A stretch of 64,000 bases of DNA from Paenibacillus kribbensis. GTDB lineage: Bacteria > Bacillota > Bacilli > Paenibacillales > Paenibacillaceae. The stretch's first letter is position 1, and the number at the start of each line of letters is the position of its first letter. The stretch spans positions 2,257,501 through 2,321,500 of the forward strand of contig NZ_CP020028.1 of the NCBI RefSeq assembly GCF_002240415.1, read 5' to 3'. A program made the position numbers and the translations under genes. Below the pieces are notes generated by a model. That model was given only the letters and a program-made list of their open reading frames with translations. It made no database searches and had not been told where the DNA came from. This document shows, in pieces, positions 25,871-33,884 of this stretch.

Positions 25871-26665
25871 TTGACAGTCGTAAATTACAAGCTGGAAACA
25901 TTCGAAGGTCCGCTGGATCTGCTATTGCATCTGATTGATAAAGCCGAGATCGACATTCAGGATATCCCGATTAGTGATATTACGGATCAGTATATGGCTT
26001 TTTTGCACAGTATGCAGGAGCTGGAACTGGACATTACGAGCGAGTTTCTGGTGATGGCGGCGACGCTCTTATCGATTAAGAGTAAATTGCTGCTTCCCAA
26101 ACCACCTGTGATGGAATATGACGATATGGATTATTATGAAGAAGAGGATTATGATCCGCGCGAAGAACTGGTTCGCAAGCTGGTGGAGTATCGTAAATAT
26201 AAAGGGATTGCTCGTCATCTGAGTGAACGTGAGTGGGAACGGAGTCTGATTTATGGCAAAGAGCCGGAAGATCTGAGTGCGTTCCTGCCCACCGAACCCG
26301 TAAATCCGGTGCACGGGCTACATACGAGCGATTTGGTCGCGGCCTTTCAGCGTGCATTGCGTAAAGCAGAACGACGTACGACGGTAACTCGTGTCCACCG
26401 GGATGAAATTTCAGTCAAGGACCGTATCCGGCAGGTTGTCGGGGTGTTAGAGGGATTGGGGGCAGGAGGGCGGTTTCTGTTCTCCAAGCTGATGCATGAG
26501 GATATGTATCGGCATGAAGTGGTAGTCACCTTTTTGGCGATTCTCGAACTGATGAAAATGAAGCAAATTTTCTGTTATCAGGAGAAGATTTTTGATGATA
26601 TTGTAATGGAGTGGAGAGGGGATTTACGGGTTAATGGATTATCTGAAGCTGAAATCAATTATTGA
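25871..26665 (+). CDS. scpA: Segregation and condensation protein A
   Basis: Kleisin subunit that bridges SMC heads in the chromosome condensation complex. The 264-residue protein begins MTVVNYKLETFEGPLDLLLHLI, the family hallmark, from TTG behind GGCAGGGGG; upstream codons lack homology. The winged-helix C-terminus contains VTFLAILELMKMKQI. scpB starts 32 bases before its end. Confidence 0.93.
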   Translation: MTVVNYKLETFEGPLDLLLHLIDKAEIDIQDIPISDITDQYMAFLHSMQELELDITSEFLVMAATLLSIKSKLLLPKPPVMEYDDMDYYEEEDYDPREELVRKLVEYRKYKGIARHLSEREWERSLIYGKEPEDLSAFLPTEPVNPVHGLHTSDLVAAFQRALRKAERRTTVTRVHRDEISVKDRIRQVVGVLEGLGAGGRFLFSKLMHEDMYRHEVVVTFLAILELMKMKQIFCYQEKIFDDIVMEWRGDLRVNGLSEAEINY

Positions 26666-27242
26666 GGGACTGTTGTTTCTCGCGGGAGAGGAAGGATTGT
26701 CCGCCAAGCAGATCGCCGACATTGTAGAGCAGCAGCAAGAACTGGTTGAAAAAAGCCTGGAAGATATGAAACAGGATATGGAGCAGGGAGGAAGAGGTCT
26801 GCAACTTGTCCGTCTTGCCGGGAATTATCAACTTGCAACATTACCTGAGCATGCATCCTATTTTGAAAAGCTCGCTTATTCTCCGGCACGTGCCTCACTG
26901 TCTCAAGCGGCTTTGGAAACACTGGCCATTGTTGCGTATCGCCAGCCCATTACAAGAATCGAAATCGAAGATATTCGGGGCGTCAAATCCGAGCGGGCCA
27001 TACATACACTGGTCAACAAGGAGCTTATTGAGGAAAAAGGTCGTGCAGAGGCCATTGGACGGCCGATATTGTACGGAACGACGAAATCATTTCTGGATTA
27101 TTTCGGTCTGGGCTCTCTCGCGGATCTACCGCAACCGGAGATGTTCGAGGATTCGGACAATCTGGAGGAGGAGACACAATTATTGTTCGAGCGTCTGGAG
27201 AGCAGCCAGCCTGCTGCAAACGATCCGGATCTTGAAGCCTGA
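26634..27242 (+). CDS. scpB: Segregation and condensation protein B
   Basis: Winged-helix partner that binds ScpA as a dimer and regulates the SMC complex. The 202-residue protein starts MDYLKLKSIIEGLLFLAGEE and contains LSQAALETLAIVAYRQPITR and the IRGVKSERAIHTLVNKELIEEKG helix, which are family signatures. The start lies within scpA. Confidence 0.94.
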   Translation: MDYLKLKSIIEGLLFLAGEEGLSAKQIADIVEQQQELVEKSLEDMKQDMEQGGRGLQLVRLAGNYQLATLPEHASYFEKLAYSPARASLSQAALETLAIVAYRQPITRIEIEDIRGVKSERAIHTLVNKELIEEKGRAEAIGRPILYGTTKSFLDYFGLGSLADLPQPEMFEDSDNLEEETQLLFERLESSQPAANDPDLEA

Positions 27243-27250
27243 TAAGAAAA

Positions 27251-27287
27251 GAAACAGCCAGTTCCTGCAGAGAGGGATTGGCTGTTT
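27251..27287 (+). terminator. Possible terminator after scpB
   Basis: AAACAGCCA pairs with TGGCTGTTT, with further pairing inward, but the T tract is interrupted. Confidence 0.5.
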
Positions 27288-27376
27288 GCTATTTTAGGAT
27301 GCATGATTTTCCTGTGAAGAACCCATACTATTTTTGCCATGGTATATCCATAGAAAAAGGTTGGGAGGACTCGTCA

Positions 27377-28078
27377 GTGTGGAAATGGATCGGTATCGCC
27401 ATCATTGTTATCATATTACTTGTGCTGGCTGTTTTGTTCTCTCGTATCCGCTGGAAGCTTGATATTGCCAAGCATGACAGTGATGATCGGGCGCATCTGG
27501 AGATCAGATTTCTGTACGGGTTGATCAAAATCAATTATGATATTCCTGCTATTCTGATAGCCAATCTGCAAAAAGGGCTTCTCTATCGGCTTGACCGCAA
27601 CAAAAACATACATAAAACCGATGCTTCCGTGGATAGTGGAAATATTAATGCAGAAAAAATTAAGCATTTTATACACGATGTACGAGTTTTGCTCAAAGGA
27701 ACGAAAGCCTTAAGCCGCTGGCTACGGCATACGTTAGCCCATGTGACGATGACCAAAATGGAATGGTCCACCAATATCAGTCTTGCTGACGCAGCCTATA
27801 CAGCTACCTCAACCGGTATTCTATGGGGCCTGAAAACGACGCTGATCGGTTTTGCTTCCAGCTTTGTACATATGAACTGCACGCCCAAGCTGTTTGTTGT
27901 ACCCTACTGGGCCAATCGTTTGCATTTTACCACCACTTTGACCTGTGAAGGAAATGTGTCGCTCGGATATTTATTTTTTTCCATGCTCATTTTAGCTTAT
28001 CGGATATGGCGCGTTCCGGGTGGACCGGAAGCTTGGAAACGGGTTTTGTCCAAGAAGCCTATCCGGCATGAGGGATGA
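27377..28078 (+). CDS. DUF2953 membrane protein (YtfI-like)
   Basis: A 233-residue protein with an N-terminal membrane segment (about residues 2-22), then RFLYGLIKINYDIP, a hydrophilic stretch and LADAAYTATSTGILWGLKTTL followed by a second hydrophobic region near the C-terminus. This is the layout of DUF2953. It starts at GTG, seven bases after GGGAGGA. The next gene is ytfJ; in B. subtilis ytfI and ytfJ are also neighbours, but away from scpB, so the pair has been moved as a unit. Likely a sporulation protein; function unknown. Confidence 0.75.
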   Translation: MWKWIGIAIIVIILLVLAVLFSRIRWKLDIAKHDSDDRAHLEIRFLYGLIKINYDIPAILIANLQKGLLYRLDRNKNIHKTDASVDSGNINAEKIKHFIHDVRVLLKGTKALSRWLRHTLAHVTMTKMEWSTNISLADAAYTATSTGILWGLKTTLIGFASSFVHMNCTPKLFVVPYWANRLHFTTTLTCEGNVSLGYLFFSMLILAYRIWRVPGGPEAWKRVLSKKPIRHEG

Positions 28079-28163
28079 GCGATACATATTTTCTAGGTGC
28101 TCTGTGCACAATAGCGAAAGAAAAGGCAGTCTACGCTTGAAAATAAGCAGAGGAGGAATAATC

Positions 28164-28655
28164 ATGTCAGATCACCCGATTCAAGGGCTCATGCAAACCG
28201 CGATGGAAAACATCAAAGCCATGGTAGACGTAAATACGATTGTGGGAGAAGCGGTGGAAACACCCGATGGTTCTGTTATTTTGCCAATCAGTAAGGTGGG
28301 GTTTGGTTTCGCAGCCGGGGGAAGTGATTTTAATGTTGATGAAGAAGAACATCATACTTCCTCGGCAGCGGGTAATCATAGCGGGAAGGAAGGGCATCCG
28401 TTTGGTGGCGGTAGCGGTGGCGGTGTATCTATTCAACCGATTGCTTTTCTGGTTGTTGGCAAACAGGGGGCGCAAATCGTTCCTTTGGACAATCAAACAC
28501 ATCTGATTGAGAAATTAATCGACTCCACCCCCTACCTGATTGATAAGGTTCAGTCTATCTTCCAAAATGTAGGCGGCGGCATGCAGACTCCACCTCCACA
28601 GGTACCTGTAAATGTCACTACAGATCCCAGCCAATCTGGCCCGGCTTACTTGTAA
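28164..28655 (+). CDS. ytfJ: Sporulation protein YtfJ (GerW family)
   Basis: A 163-residue forespore protein of the GerW family. It reads MSDHPIQGLMQTAMENIKAMVDVN at the start with TIVGEAVETPDGSVILPISK and KVGFGFAAGGSDF, and a central glycine-rich hinge (GGGSGGGVSIQP). ATG follows AGAGGAGGAAT. In B. subtilis and Streptomyces relatives it is made in spores; biochemical role is unknown. A terminator follows. Confidence 0.9.
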   Translation: MSDHPIQGLMQTAMENIKAMVDVNTIVGEAVETPDGSVILPISKVGFGFAAGGSDFNVDEEEHHTSSAAGNHSGKEGHPFGGGSGGGVSIQPIAFLVVGKQGAQIVPLDNQTHLIEKLIDSTPYLIDKVQSIFQNVGGGMQTPPPQVPVNVTTDPSQSGPAYL

Positions 28656-28681
28656 AGGTCATGAACTAAAATGTTACTTCA

Positions 28682-28729
28682 GGAGGGTATTCCAAAGCCA
28701 TACATGGGCTAAGGAATACCTTCCTTTTG
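28682..28729. terminator. Terminator between ytfJ and tgl
   Basis: GGAGGGTATTCC and GGAATACCTTCC form a 12-bp stem followed by TTTTGCTT. The genes converge on it. Confidence 0.82.
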
Positions 28730-28742
28730 CTTGCATTTGCTT

Positions 28743-29468
28743 TTATCTGCGAATATACTGCCTTCCACCAATGACTGCATGTACACGTTGACCATGTTCC
28801 TGTTGATAAGAAGTATGCAGCGATCGTTCAACTTCACGGTTCTCTTCGGGAGCAAACTGGGATAAATAAGCGAAGTCCGGATAAATCACCTCATCCGTTA
28901 AATAAGCAGATATGGTAGCCCCCGGCTTGCGATGCTGATTGAGGGAATCAATAATGCCTTTTGCTGGCAAGATGCCGATCCCATGTCCATAAAACGAGTC
29001 CTCCTCCTTCATCTTAACGACATTTTCTCCTTTCCACTCCAATGTTTCGGGTGACACATCCGGATTATTGAAATACAGGATGTCGCCGGGAGACGCTTTA
29101 TGACTTCCTTGCTCCTGTATGAGCTTGAGGTCACTGTCATAGTGCCAATCATACAACAGCATATCTGCAAAAATCCGGTTAAATTCACTTTCCAGAATGG
29201 AATCCAGCACTGCTTTGTACAGAACAATCACCATAGCAGTTGCACATTCAAAGGCATATTGATCACCATGTATAAAGATATCCCTGATCCCCTGCGCCGG
29301 AGTAACACCTGCTTTGAGCTGAAATCCACCTTTTGCCGTCAAATCCCAAAACTGCGGATTGCGACGCGCGGTTGCAAACGTGGCAAAGGATACGCCGCTT
29401 CGTTGTAATGCCTCTGCGGACTCTACAATCCGGGATCTCAAAATCGGTTCAAACTGTAGGCGCTGCAT
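28743..29468 (-). CDS. tgl: Spore coat protein-glutamine gamma-glutamyltransferase (transglutaminase)
   Basis: Cross-links coat proteins through Gln-Lys isopeptide bonds. The 241-residue product aligns with B. subtilis Tgl through GGFQLKAGVTPAQGIRDIF, the catalytic cysteine in YAFECATAMVIVLY (C75), WKGENV (E148) and FYGHGIGI (H162). In B. subtilis the cysteine is at 116, so this protein lacks about 40 N-terminal residues. A stop codon lies seven codons upstream of the ATG, and no in-frame extension exists. GGATGGGGG precedes the ATG. It is on the minus strand, divergent from dacB. Expected mother-cell expression (sigma-K) was not checked for a promoter. Confidence 0.9.
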   Translation of the reverse strand: MQRLQFEPILRSRIVESAEALQRSGVSFATFATARRNPQFWDLTAKGGFQLKAGVTPAQGIRDIFIHGDQYAFECATAMVIVLYKAVLDSILESEFNRIFADMLLYDWHYDSDLKLIQEQGSHKASPGDILYFNNPDVSPETLEWKGENVVKMKEEDSFYGHGIGILPAKGIIDSLNQHRKPGATISAYLTDEVIYPDFAYLSQFAPEENREVERSLHTSYQQEHGQRVHAVIGGRQYIRR

Positions 29469-29663
29469 GCTGTACCCCCATCCAAATTAAATATTTAGCT
29501 ACTCAGGATCTTGCAAATCCTCAACTATATATATGTGATCAGGAGTGTAAATTGCCTGACCGGGCATATCTTGTAGAGGAATTTTCTGTTATAAAGGTGG
29601 ACATACTTTGAACAGCTTGGACATAGAATGGTACAAGACTTGCTCAAAACCGGAGGAATCCAA

Positions 29664-30926
29664 ATGTTTAAAAAGAAGCAACACATCCACGCGGGCCAAA
29701 ACCAGCTTTCGTCTAATGGACGCGCCTTTGTTTTGCCGCTGGCACTGCTGCTTATTGTGTCATTGCCGCTCGCATTGCTGAGTCCACAGCCTGTTCGGGG
29801 AGCGATGAAGACAGAGGTATCCCCACCTGCATTAAAAACCCATGCGCAGGCCTCCTCTTTAATTGATGTCGCATCAGGAAGAATCATATATGCTGCCGAG
29901 GGTGATCGGGAGCTGCGTATTGCCAGCCTGACCAAAATTATGACTGCTATTGTAGCTATTGAGCATGGACGCTTGCAGGATCAGGTAAAGGTTAGTCCGA
30001 CGGCTTATGCCAAAGAAGGTTCCTCACTTTTTCTGCGAATGGGTGAACAAATGACGCTGGAAAACATGCTGTATGGTCTGATGCTGCGTTCCGGAAATGA
30101 TGCTGCTTCTGCCATTGCCGAGCATGTGGGTGGGACAGAAGAGGGATTCGTTCATTTGATGAATGAAAAGGCGGTTCAGCTTGGGCTAAGTCATACGCAT
30201 TTTGCTAATCCTCATGGACTGGATACCGAAGGGCATTATTCCTCAGCGAACGATATGGCCCGGCTAACCGCTTATGCGCTGCATAATCCAACTTTTGCAC
30301 ATATCGTTAAGACAGAACTGAAAAAAGCACCGAATCCCAACGATCCCTGGGATTACTCGTGGCGTAACAAGAACAAGATGCTGAGGCTCTATGAAGGGGC
30401 AGATGGTGTGAAAACTGGCTATACCAAAAAAGCCTTCCGTTGTCTGGTCAGTTCGGCCACGCGCGACGGTCGCCAGCTTGCTGCCGTTACTTTGAATGAC
30501 GGGGATGATTGGAATGACCATGCACATATGCTGGATTACGGGTTTCAATATTATCCACTCATTCCGATTACGGACAAGCAACAACCCATTAAAGGCTATC
30601 CGCTATTGACGGGTTCGAGCTTTGCTTATCCTCTGAACGACGGTGAGAAGAGCCAACTGCACAAAAGATTAGTGCTGTATAAAAAGTCCCGCTCTGCTGG
30701 CAGATCGGACGTATCCTTCGGTTTACGAGGACGTGTCGAGTTTCTGCTGGAAGGCAAACTGATCGGTTCCGTTCCTGTGTATGCAAAAGGCAGTAAGCTG
30801 CCCACCCCAAGAACGATACAGCCAGGACAGGAGGTTCCAACTGATCAAGCTCCTGTAAGCAGCACTCAGCAACGCAGCTGGACAAGCGGATGGAGTGTGA
30901 TTATCAGAAATCTGTTTGGAGTATAG
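29664..30926 (+). CDS. dacB: Sporulation D-alanyl-D-alanine carboxypeptidase DacB
   Basis: PBP5*-type enzyme that limits cross-linking in the spore cortex. The 420-residue protein begins MFKKKQH behind CGGAGGAATC, with a signal or anchor segment (about 23-50). The active site is SLTK (SxxK), SGND (SxN) and VKTGYT (KTG). The C-terminal domain ends in RSWTSGWSVIIRNLFGV, a likely amphipathic membrane anchor. dacB-spmA-spmB forms an operon as in B. subtilis, made in the mother cell. Confidence 0.92.
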   Translation: MFKKKQHIHAGQNQLSSNGRAFVLPLALLLIVSLPLALLSPQPVRGAMKTEVSPPALKTHAQASSLIDVASGRIIYAAEGDRELRIASLTKIMTAIVAIEHGRLQDQVKVSPTAYAKEGSSLFLRMGEQMTLENMLYGLMLRSGNDAASAIAEHVGGTEEGFVHLMNEKAVQLGLSHTHFANPHGLDTEGHYSSANDMARLTAYALHNPTFAHIVKTELKKAPNPNDPWDYSWRNKNKMLRLYEGADGVKTGYTKKAFRCLVSSATRDGRQLAAVTLNDGDDWNDHAHMLDYGFQYYPLIPITDKQQPIKGYPLLTGSSFAYPLNDGEKSQLHKRLVLYKKSRSAGRSDVSFGLRGRVEFLLEGKLIGSVPVYAKGSKLPTPRTIQPGQEVPTDQAPVSSTQQRSWTSGWSVIIRNLFGV

Positions 30927-30938
30927 GAGGGATCAATC

Positions 30939-31682
30939 GTGATTCATCTCATATGGGTGGCTTTGATTTGTATCGGATTTGCATTTGCTGCTGCACAGGG
31001 AAATATTGAGGTAGTGACCAAGGCGGCTTTTGACGGGGCAGCCACAGGTGTTACAGTGTGCTTTGGACTGATCAGCGTGCTTGTGTTCTGGATGGGCATG
31101 ATGAGGCTGGCCGAAGACGGCGGGCTCTTGCAAAAAATATCCAAGCTGCTTGCTCCCATCGTTGCCTTTTTGTTCCCGGATGTTCCGCGCAATCATCCGG
31201 CTATGGGCTATATTTTGTCCAATATGAGCGCTAATCTGCTGGGCCTGGGCAATGCAGCAACTCCAATGGGCATCAAGGCGATGCAGGAGCTGCAAACGCT
31301 CAACCCGGATAAGCAGACCGCTACTCCTGCCATGTGTACGTTGCTGGCGTTAAATACGGCCAGCATTACGCTGATACCCACAACGTTGATTGCGATTCGG
31401 CTTAATTATCATTCTGCACATCCGGCAGAAATCGTCGGCACGACACTGGTGGCAACTGCGATAGCGACCTTTGCTGCGATAGTGGCAGATCGGTGGTACC
31501 GTAGTCGAGAACTGCGCCGCCCCCCAGCGAATCCGCCGTCTCAGACCGCATTGACGCCACAGCCTCCTCAAACCACGGCAACCCCTGCGTCCTCTTCGAC
31601 AGCGCCGCCTGTATCTTCACCTGCAGCTCGACGGACGGGAATCACCGCTGTCCAGAGCAGGGATACCACTTGGAAAGGGTGA
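30939..31682 (+). CDS. spmA: Spore maturation protein A
   Basis: Membrane protein with SpmB required for spore core dehydration. The 247-residue product has a nucleoside-recognition (Gate) domain with GISVLVFW-like segments, PDVPRNHPAMGYILSNMSANLLGLG and ATPMGIKAMQEL. GTG start behind AGGAGGGATCAATC. B. subtilis SpmA is about 196 residues; the extra 50 at the C-terminus are Pro/Thr/Ser-rich (ANPPSQTALTPQPPQTTATP), a low-complexity tail. spmB begins eight bases later. Confidence 0.92.
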   Translation: MIHLIWVALICIGFAFAAAQGNIEVVTKAAFDGAATGVTVCFGLISVLVFWMGMMRLAEDGGLLQKISKLLAPIVAFLFPDVPRNHPAMGYILSNMSANLLGLGNAATPMGIKAMQELQTLNPDKQTATPAMCTLLALNTASITLIPTTLIAIRLNYHSAHPAEIVGTTLVATAIATFAAIVADRWYRSRELRRPPANPPSQTALTPQPPQTTATPASSSTAPPVSSPAARRTGITAVQSRDTTWKG

Positions 31683-31689
31683 GGGAGGC

Positions 31690-32220
31690 ATGCTCAATTT
31701 TATTAACCTCATATCGACTTGGGCCATTCCGGCGATTCTCGCTTTTATTCCTTTATATGCATATGCCAAGAAAGTGCCCGTCTACGATTCCTTTGTGGAT
31801 GGAGCCAAGGACGGCTTCTCCACCGCGATCAACATCATTCCTCATCTCGTAGGCATGATGGTAGCGATCAGCATTTTTCGAGCTTCTGGTGCCTTGGATT
31901 ATATGATATCCTGGGTTACACCATGGATTAAAAGCTGGGGTGTCCCCGGTGAGGTGCTGCCTTTAGGGCTGCTCCGTCCATTGACGGGCACCGGTTCGCT
32001 TGCGTTCACGACAGATCTGATTCGCACCTATGGCCCGGACTCTATGATCGGTCGGATCGCTTCAACCATTCAGGGCAGCACGGACACAACTTTGTATGTG
32101 CTGACTGTATATTTTGGTGCGGTAGGTATCCGCAATGGACGATATGCTCTGAAGGTAGGACTATTTTCCGACGTGGTTGGTTTTGTCGCAGCCATTGCAA
32201 TTTGCCTGCTTGTATTTTGA
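31690..32220 (+). CDS. spmB: Spore maturation protein B
   Basis: A 176-residue membrane protein of the same Gate family as SpmA, with PVYDSFVDGAKDGFSTAINI, GLLRPLTGTGSLAF and IQGSTDTTLYVLTVYFGAVG. ATG follows GGGAGGC. Together with SpmA it is needed for full heat resistance in Bacillus and Clostridium spores. Confidence 0.94.
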   Translation: MLNFINLISTWAIPAILAFIPLYAYAKKVPVYDSFVDGAKDGFSTAINIIPHLVGMMVAISIFRASGALDYMISWVTPWIKSWGVPGEVLPLGLLRPLTGTGSLAFTTDLIRTYGPDSMIGRIASTIQGSTDTTLYVLTVYFGAVGIRNGRYALKVGLFSDVVGFVAAIAICLLVF

Positions 32221-32298
32221 TTCCTGCATCGTTTTTTGAACGGGGGTTGTGATTTTGTTCGTAGATGGGTATCATTAACATGAGGTGAATTAGCGAAC

Positions 32299-33057
32299 AT
32301 GGAAAGATTGCAGAAAATATTGGCCCAGGCTGGTGTAGCGTCCAGACGGAAATGTGAGGAGCTCATTCAGGCGGGCAGCGTGGAAGTGAACGGGGTTGTC
32401 GTAACAGAGCTGGGAACGAAGGCGGACCCTGATCAGGATATAATTACGGTAAAGGGTAGACCGATCAAAACCGAGAAAAAAATCTACCTGATGATGAACA
32501 AGCCCAAAGGGGTTATTACGAGCGCCTCCGATCCGGAAGGTCGAAAAATCGTGTCTGACTACCTGAAAGGTGTCAAGGAACGTGTGTATCCGGTAGGCCG
32601 TCTGGATTACGATACGGAAGGACTGCTGTTGCTTACCAATGACGGCGAGTTCGCCAATTTGCTCACCCATCCCAAGCATCATGTGCCCAAGACATATGTA
32701 GCGACTGTCAAAGGCGTTCCGCATGGTACCGAGCTGGACAAGCTGAAAAAAGGGATTGTTCTGGAAGATGGCATTACTGCACCAGCCGAGGTAGAATATA
32801 AAGATGTAGACCCGGATGGTAAGGAGTCTGTTATCCAAATTACCATTTATGAAGGTAGAAATCGTCAGGTAAGACGGATGTTTGAGGCTATTTCACACCC
32901 GGTTATCAGACTTAAACGAATTGCCTTCGGGGATCTTTTGCTGCAAAACTTGAAGCGTGGTCTGACCAGACCCCTCACCAAGGACGAAATCAACCGTCTC
33001 ATTCAACTTGCCAAATCAGACAACACGAAAAAGAAACGGACAGGACGGGGGTCATAA
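32299..33057 (+). CDS. rluB: 23S rRNA pseudouridine synthase B
   Basis: A 252-residue RsuA/RluB enzyme. Residues 1-60 are an S4 RNA-binding domain (MERLQKILAQAGVASRRKC), and the catalytic aspartate lies in YPVGRLDYDTEGLLLLTNDG. EGRNRQVRRM is the second family motif. It follows spmB as in B. subtilis. Its stop codon is inside the terminator hairpin. Confidence 0.93.
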   Translation: MERLQKILAQAGVASRRKCEELIQAGSVEVNGVVVTELGTKADPDQDIITVKGRPIKTEKKIYLMMNKPKGVITSASDPEGRKIVSDYLKGVKERVYPVGRLDYDTEGLLLLTNDGEFANLLTHPKHHVPKTYVATVKGVPHGTELDKLKKGIVLEDGITAPAEVEYKDVDPDGKESVIQITIYEGRNRQVRRMFEAISHPVIRLKRIAFGDLLLQNLKRGLTRPLTKDEINRLIQLAKSDNTKKKRTGRGS

Positions 33058-33070
33058 CCCCGGCCTTTTT
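33045..33070 (+). terminator. Terminator overlapping the rluB stop
   Basis: ACGGGGGT and ACCCCGG pair around CATA and lead into CCTTTTT. Confidence 0.85.
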
Positions 33071-33166
33071 GGTGTAAAGAGACTGTTGAACAAGAGTAAA
33101 GTTTGACCACGCACGGGAAAATAGTAAAATAGAGAGAATGCTTTTTTTAGCGAAGGGGCTGGGAAT

Positions 33167-33883
33167 ATGTCAGAACATAGCAACCGCATATTAATTGTAG
33201 ATGATGAAGAACGCATTCGCCGCCTTCTGCGGATGTATCTGGAAAAAGAAGGTTATGAAATTGATGAAGCCGAGGATGGGGAGATTGCTCTCCAAAAAGC
33301 GACTGCAAGCGATTACAGCATTATTTTGCTGGATGTGATGCTTCCGGGTATGGATGGGATTGAAGTATGTACACGCCTGCGTCAGACCAAGGCAACGCCT
33401 GTCATTATGCTGACCGCCAAAGGCGAAGAAGTAAACCGCGTACAAGGCTTTGAAGTTGGGGCCGATGATTATGTGGTCAAGCCTTTTAGTCCCCGGGAAG
33501 TCATTTATCGGGTTAAAGCGATTTTGCGCCGTTCTTCGGAAACTGCCTTTCTAACCAAAGAAGCGGTCCCAAGCAATAGTATCGTTTTTCCGAATCTTAT
33601 TATTGAGCATGATGCACACCGGGTAAGTGCAGGCGGAATTGAGATCAGTCTCACCCCAAAAGAGTACGAGCTGTTGCACTATTTGGCAGTGTCGCCGGAT
33701 AAAGTCTTCTCGCGTGAAGAACTCCTAAAAGATGTATGGAATTATGAATTTTTTGGCGATCTGCGCACCGTTGATACGCATGTGAAGCGGCTTCGTGAAA
33801 AGCTGAATAAGGTATCCCCGGAGGCAGCGGCTATGATTACAACCGTTTGGGGTGTAGGCTATAAGCTGGAGGTTCCAAAATAA
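33167..33883 (+). CDS. resD: Two-component response regulator ResD
   Basis: A 238-residue OmpR-type regulator that in Bacillus controls aerobic and anaerobic respiration and responds to nitric oxide and low oxygen. The receiver domain has DDEERIR, the phospho-acceptor in LLDVMLPGMDG (about D57) and the VKPFSPRE lysine. The winged-helix DNA-binding half has LTPKEYELL and RTVDTHVKRLREKL. It starts at ATG behind AAGGGGCTGGG. resE begins two bases after its stop. The cytochrome c genes resA-resB-resC that precede resD in B. subtilis are not here. Confidence 0.93.
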   Translation: MSEHSNRILIVDDEERIRRLLRMYLEKEGYEIDEAEDGEIALQKATASDYSIILLDVMLPGMDGIEVCTRLRQTKATPVIMLTAKGEEVNRVQGFEVGADDYVVKPFSPREVIYRVKAILRRSSETAFLTKEAVPSNSIVFPNLIIEHDAHRVSAGGIEISLTPKEYELLHYLAVSPDKVFSREELLKDVWNYEFFGDLRTVDTHVKRLREKLNKVSPEAAAMITTVWGVGYKLEVPK

Positions 33884-33884
33884 C

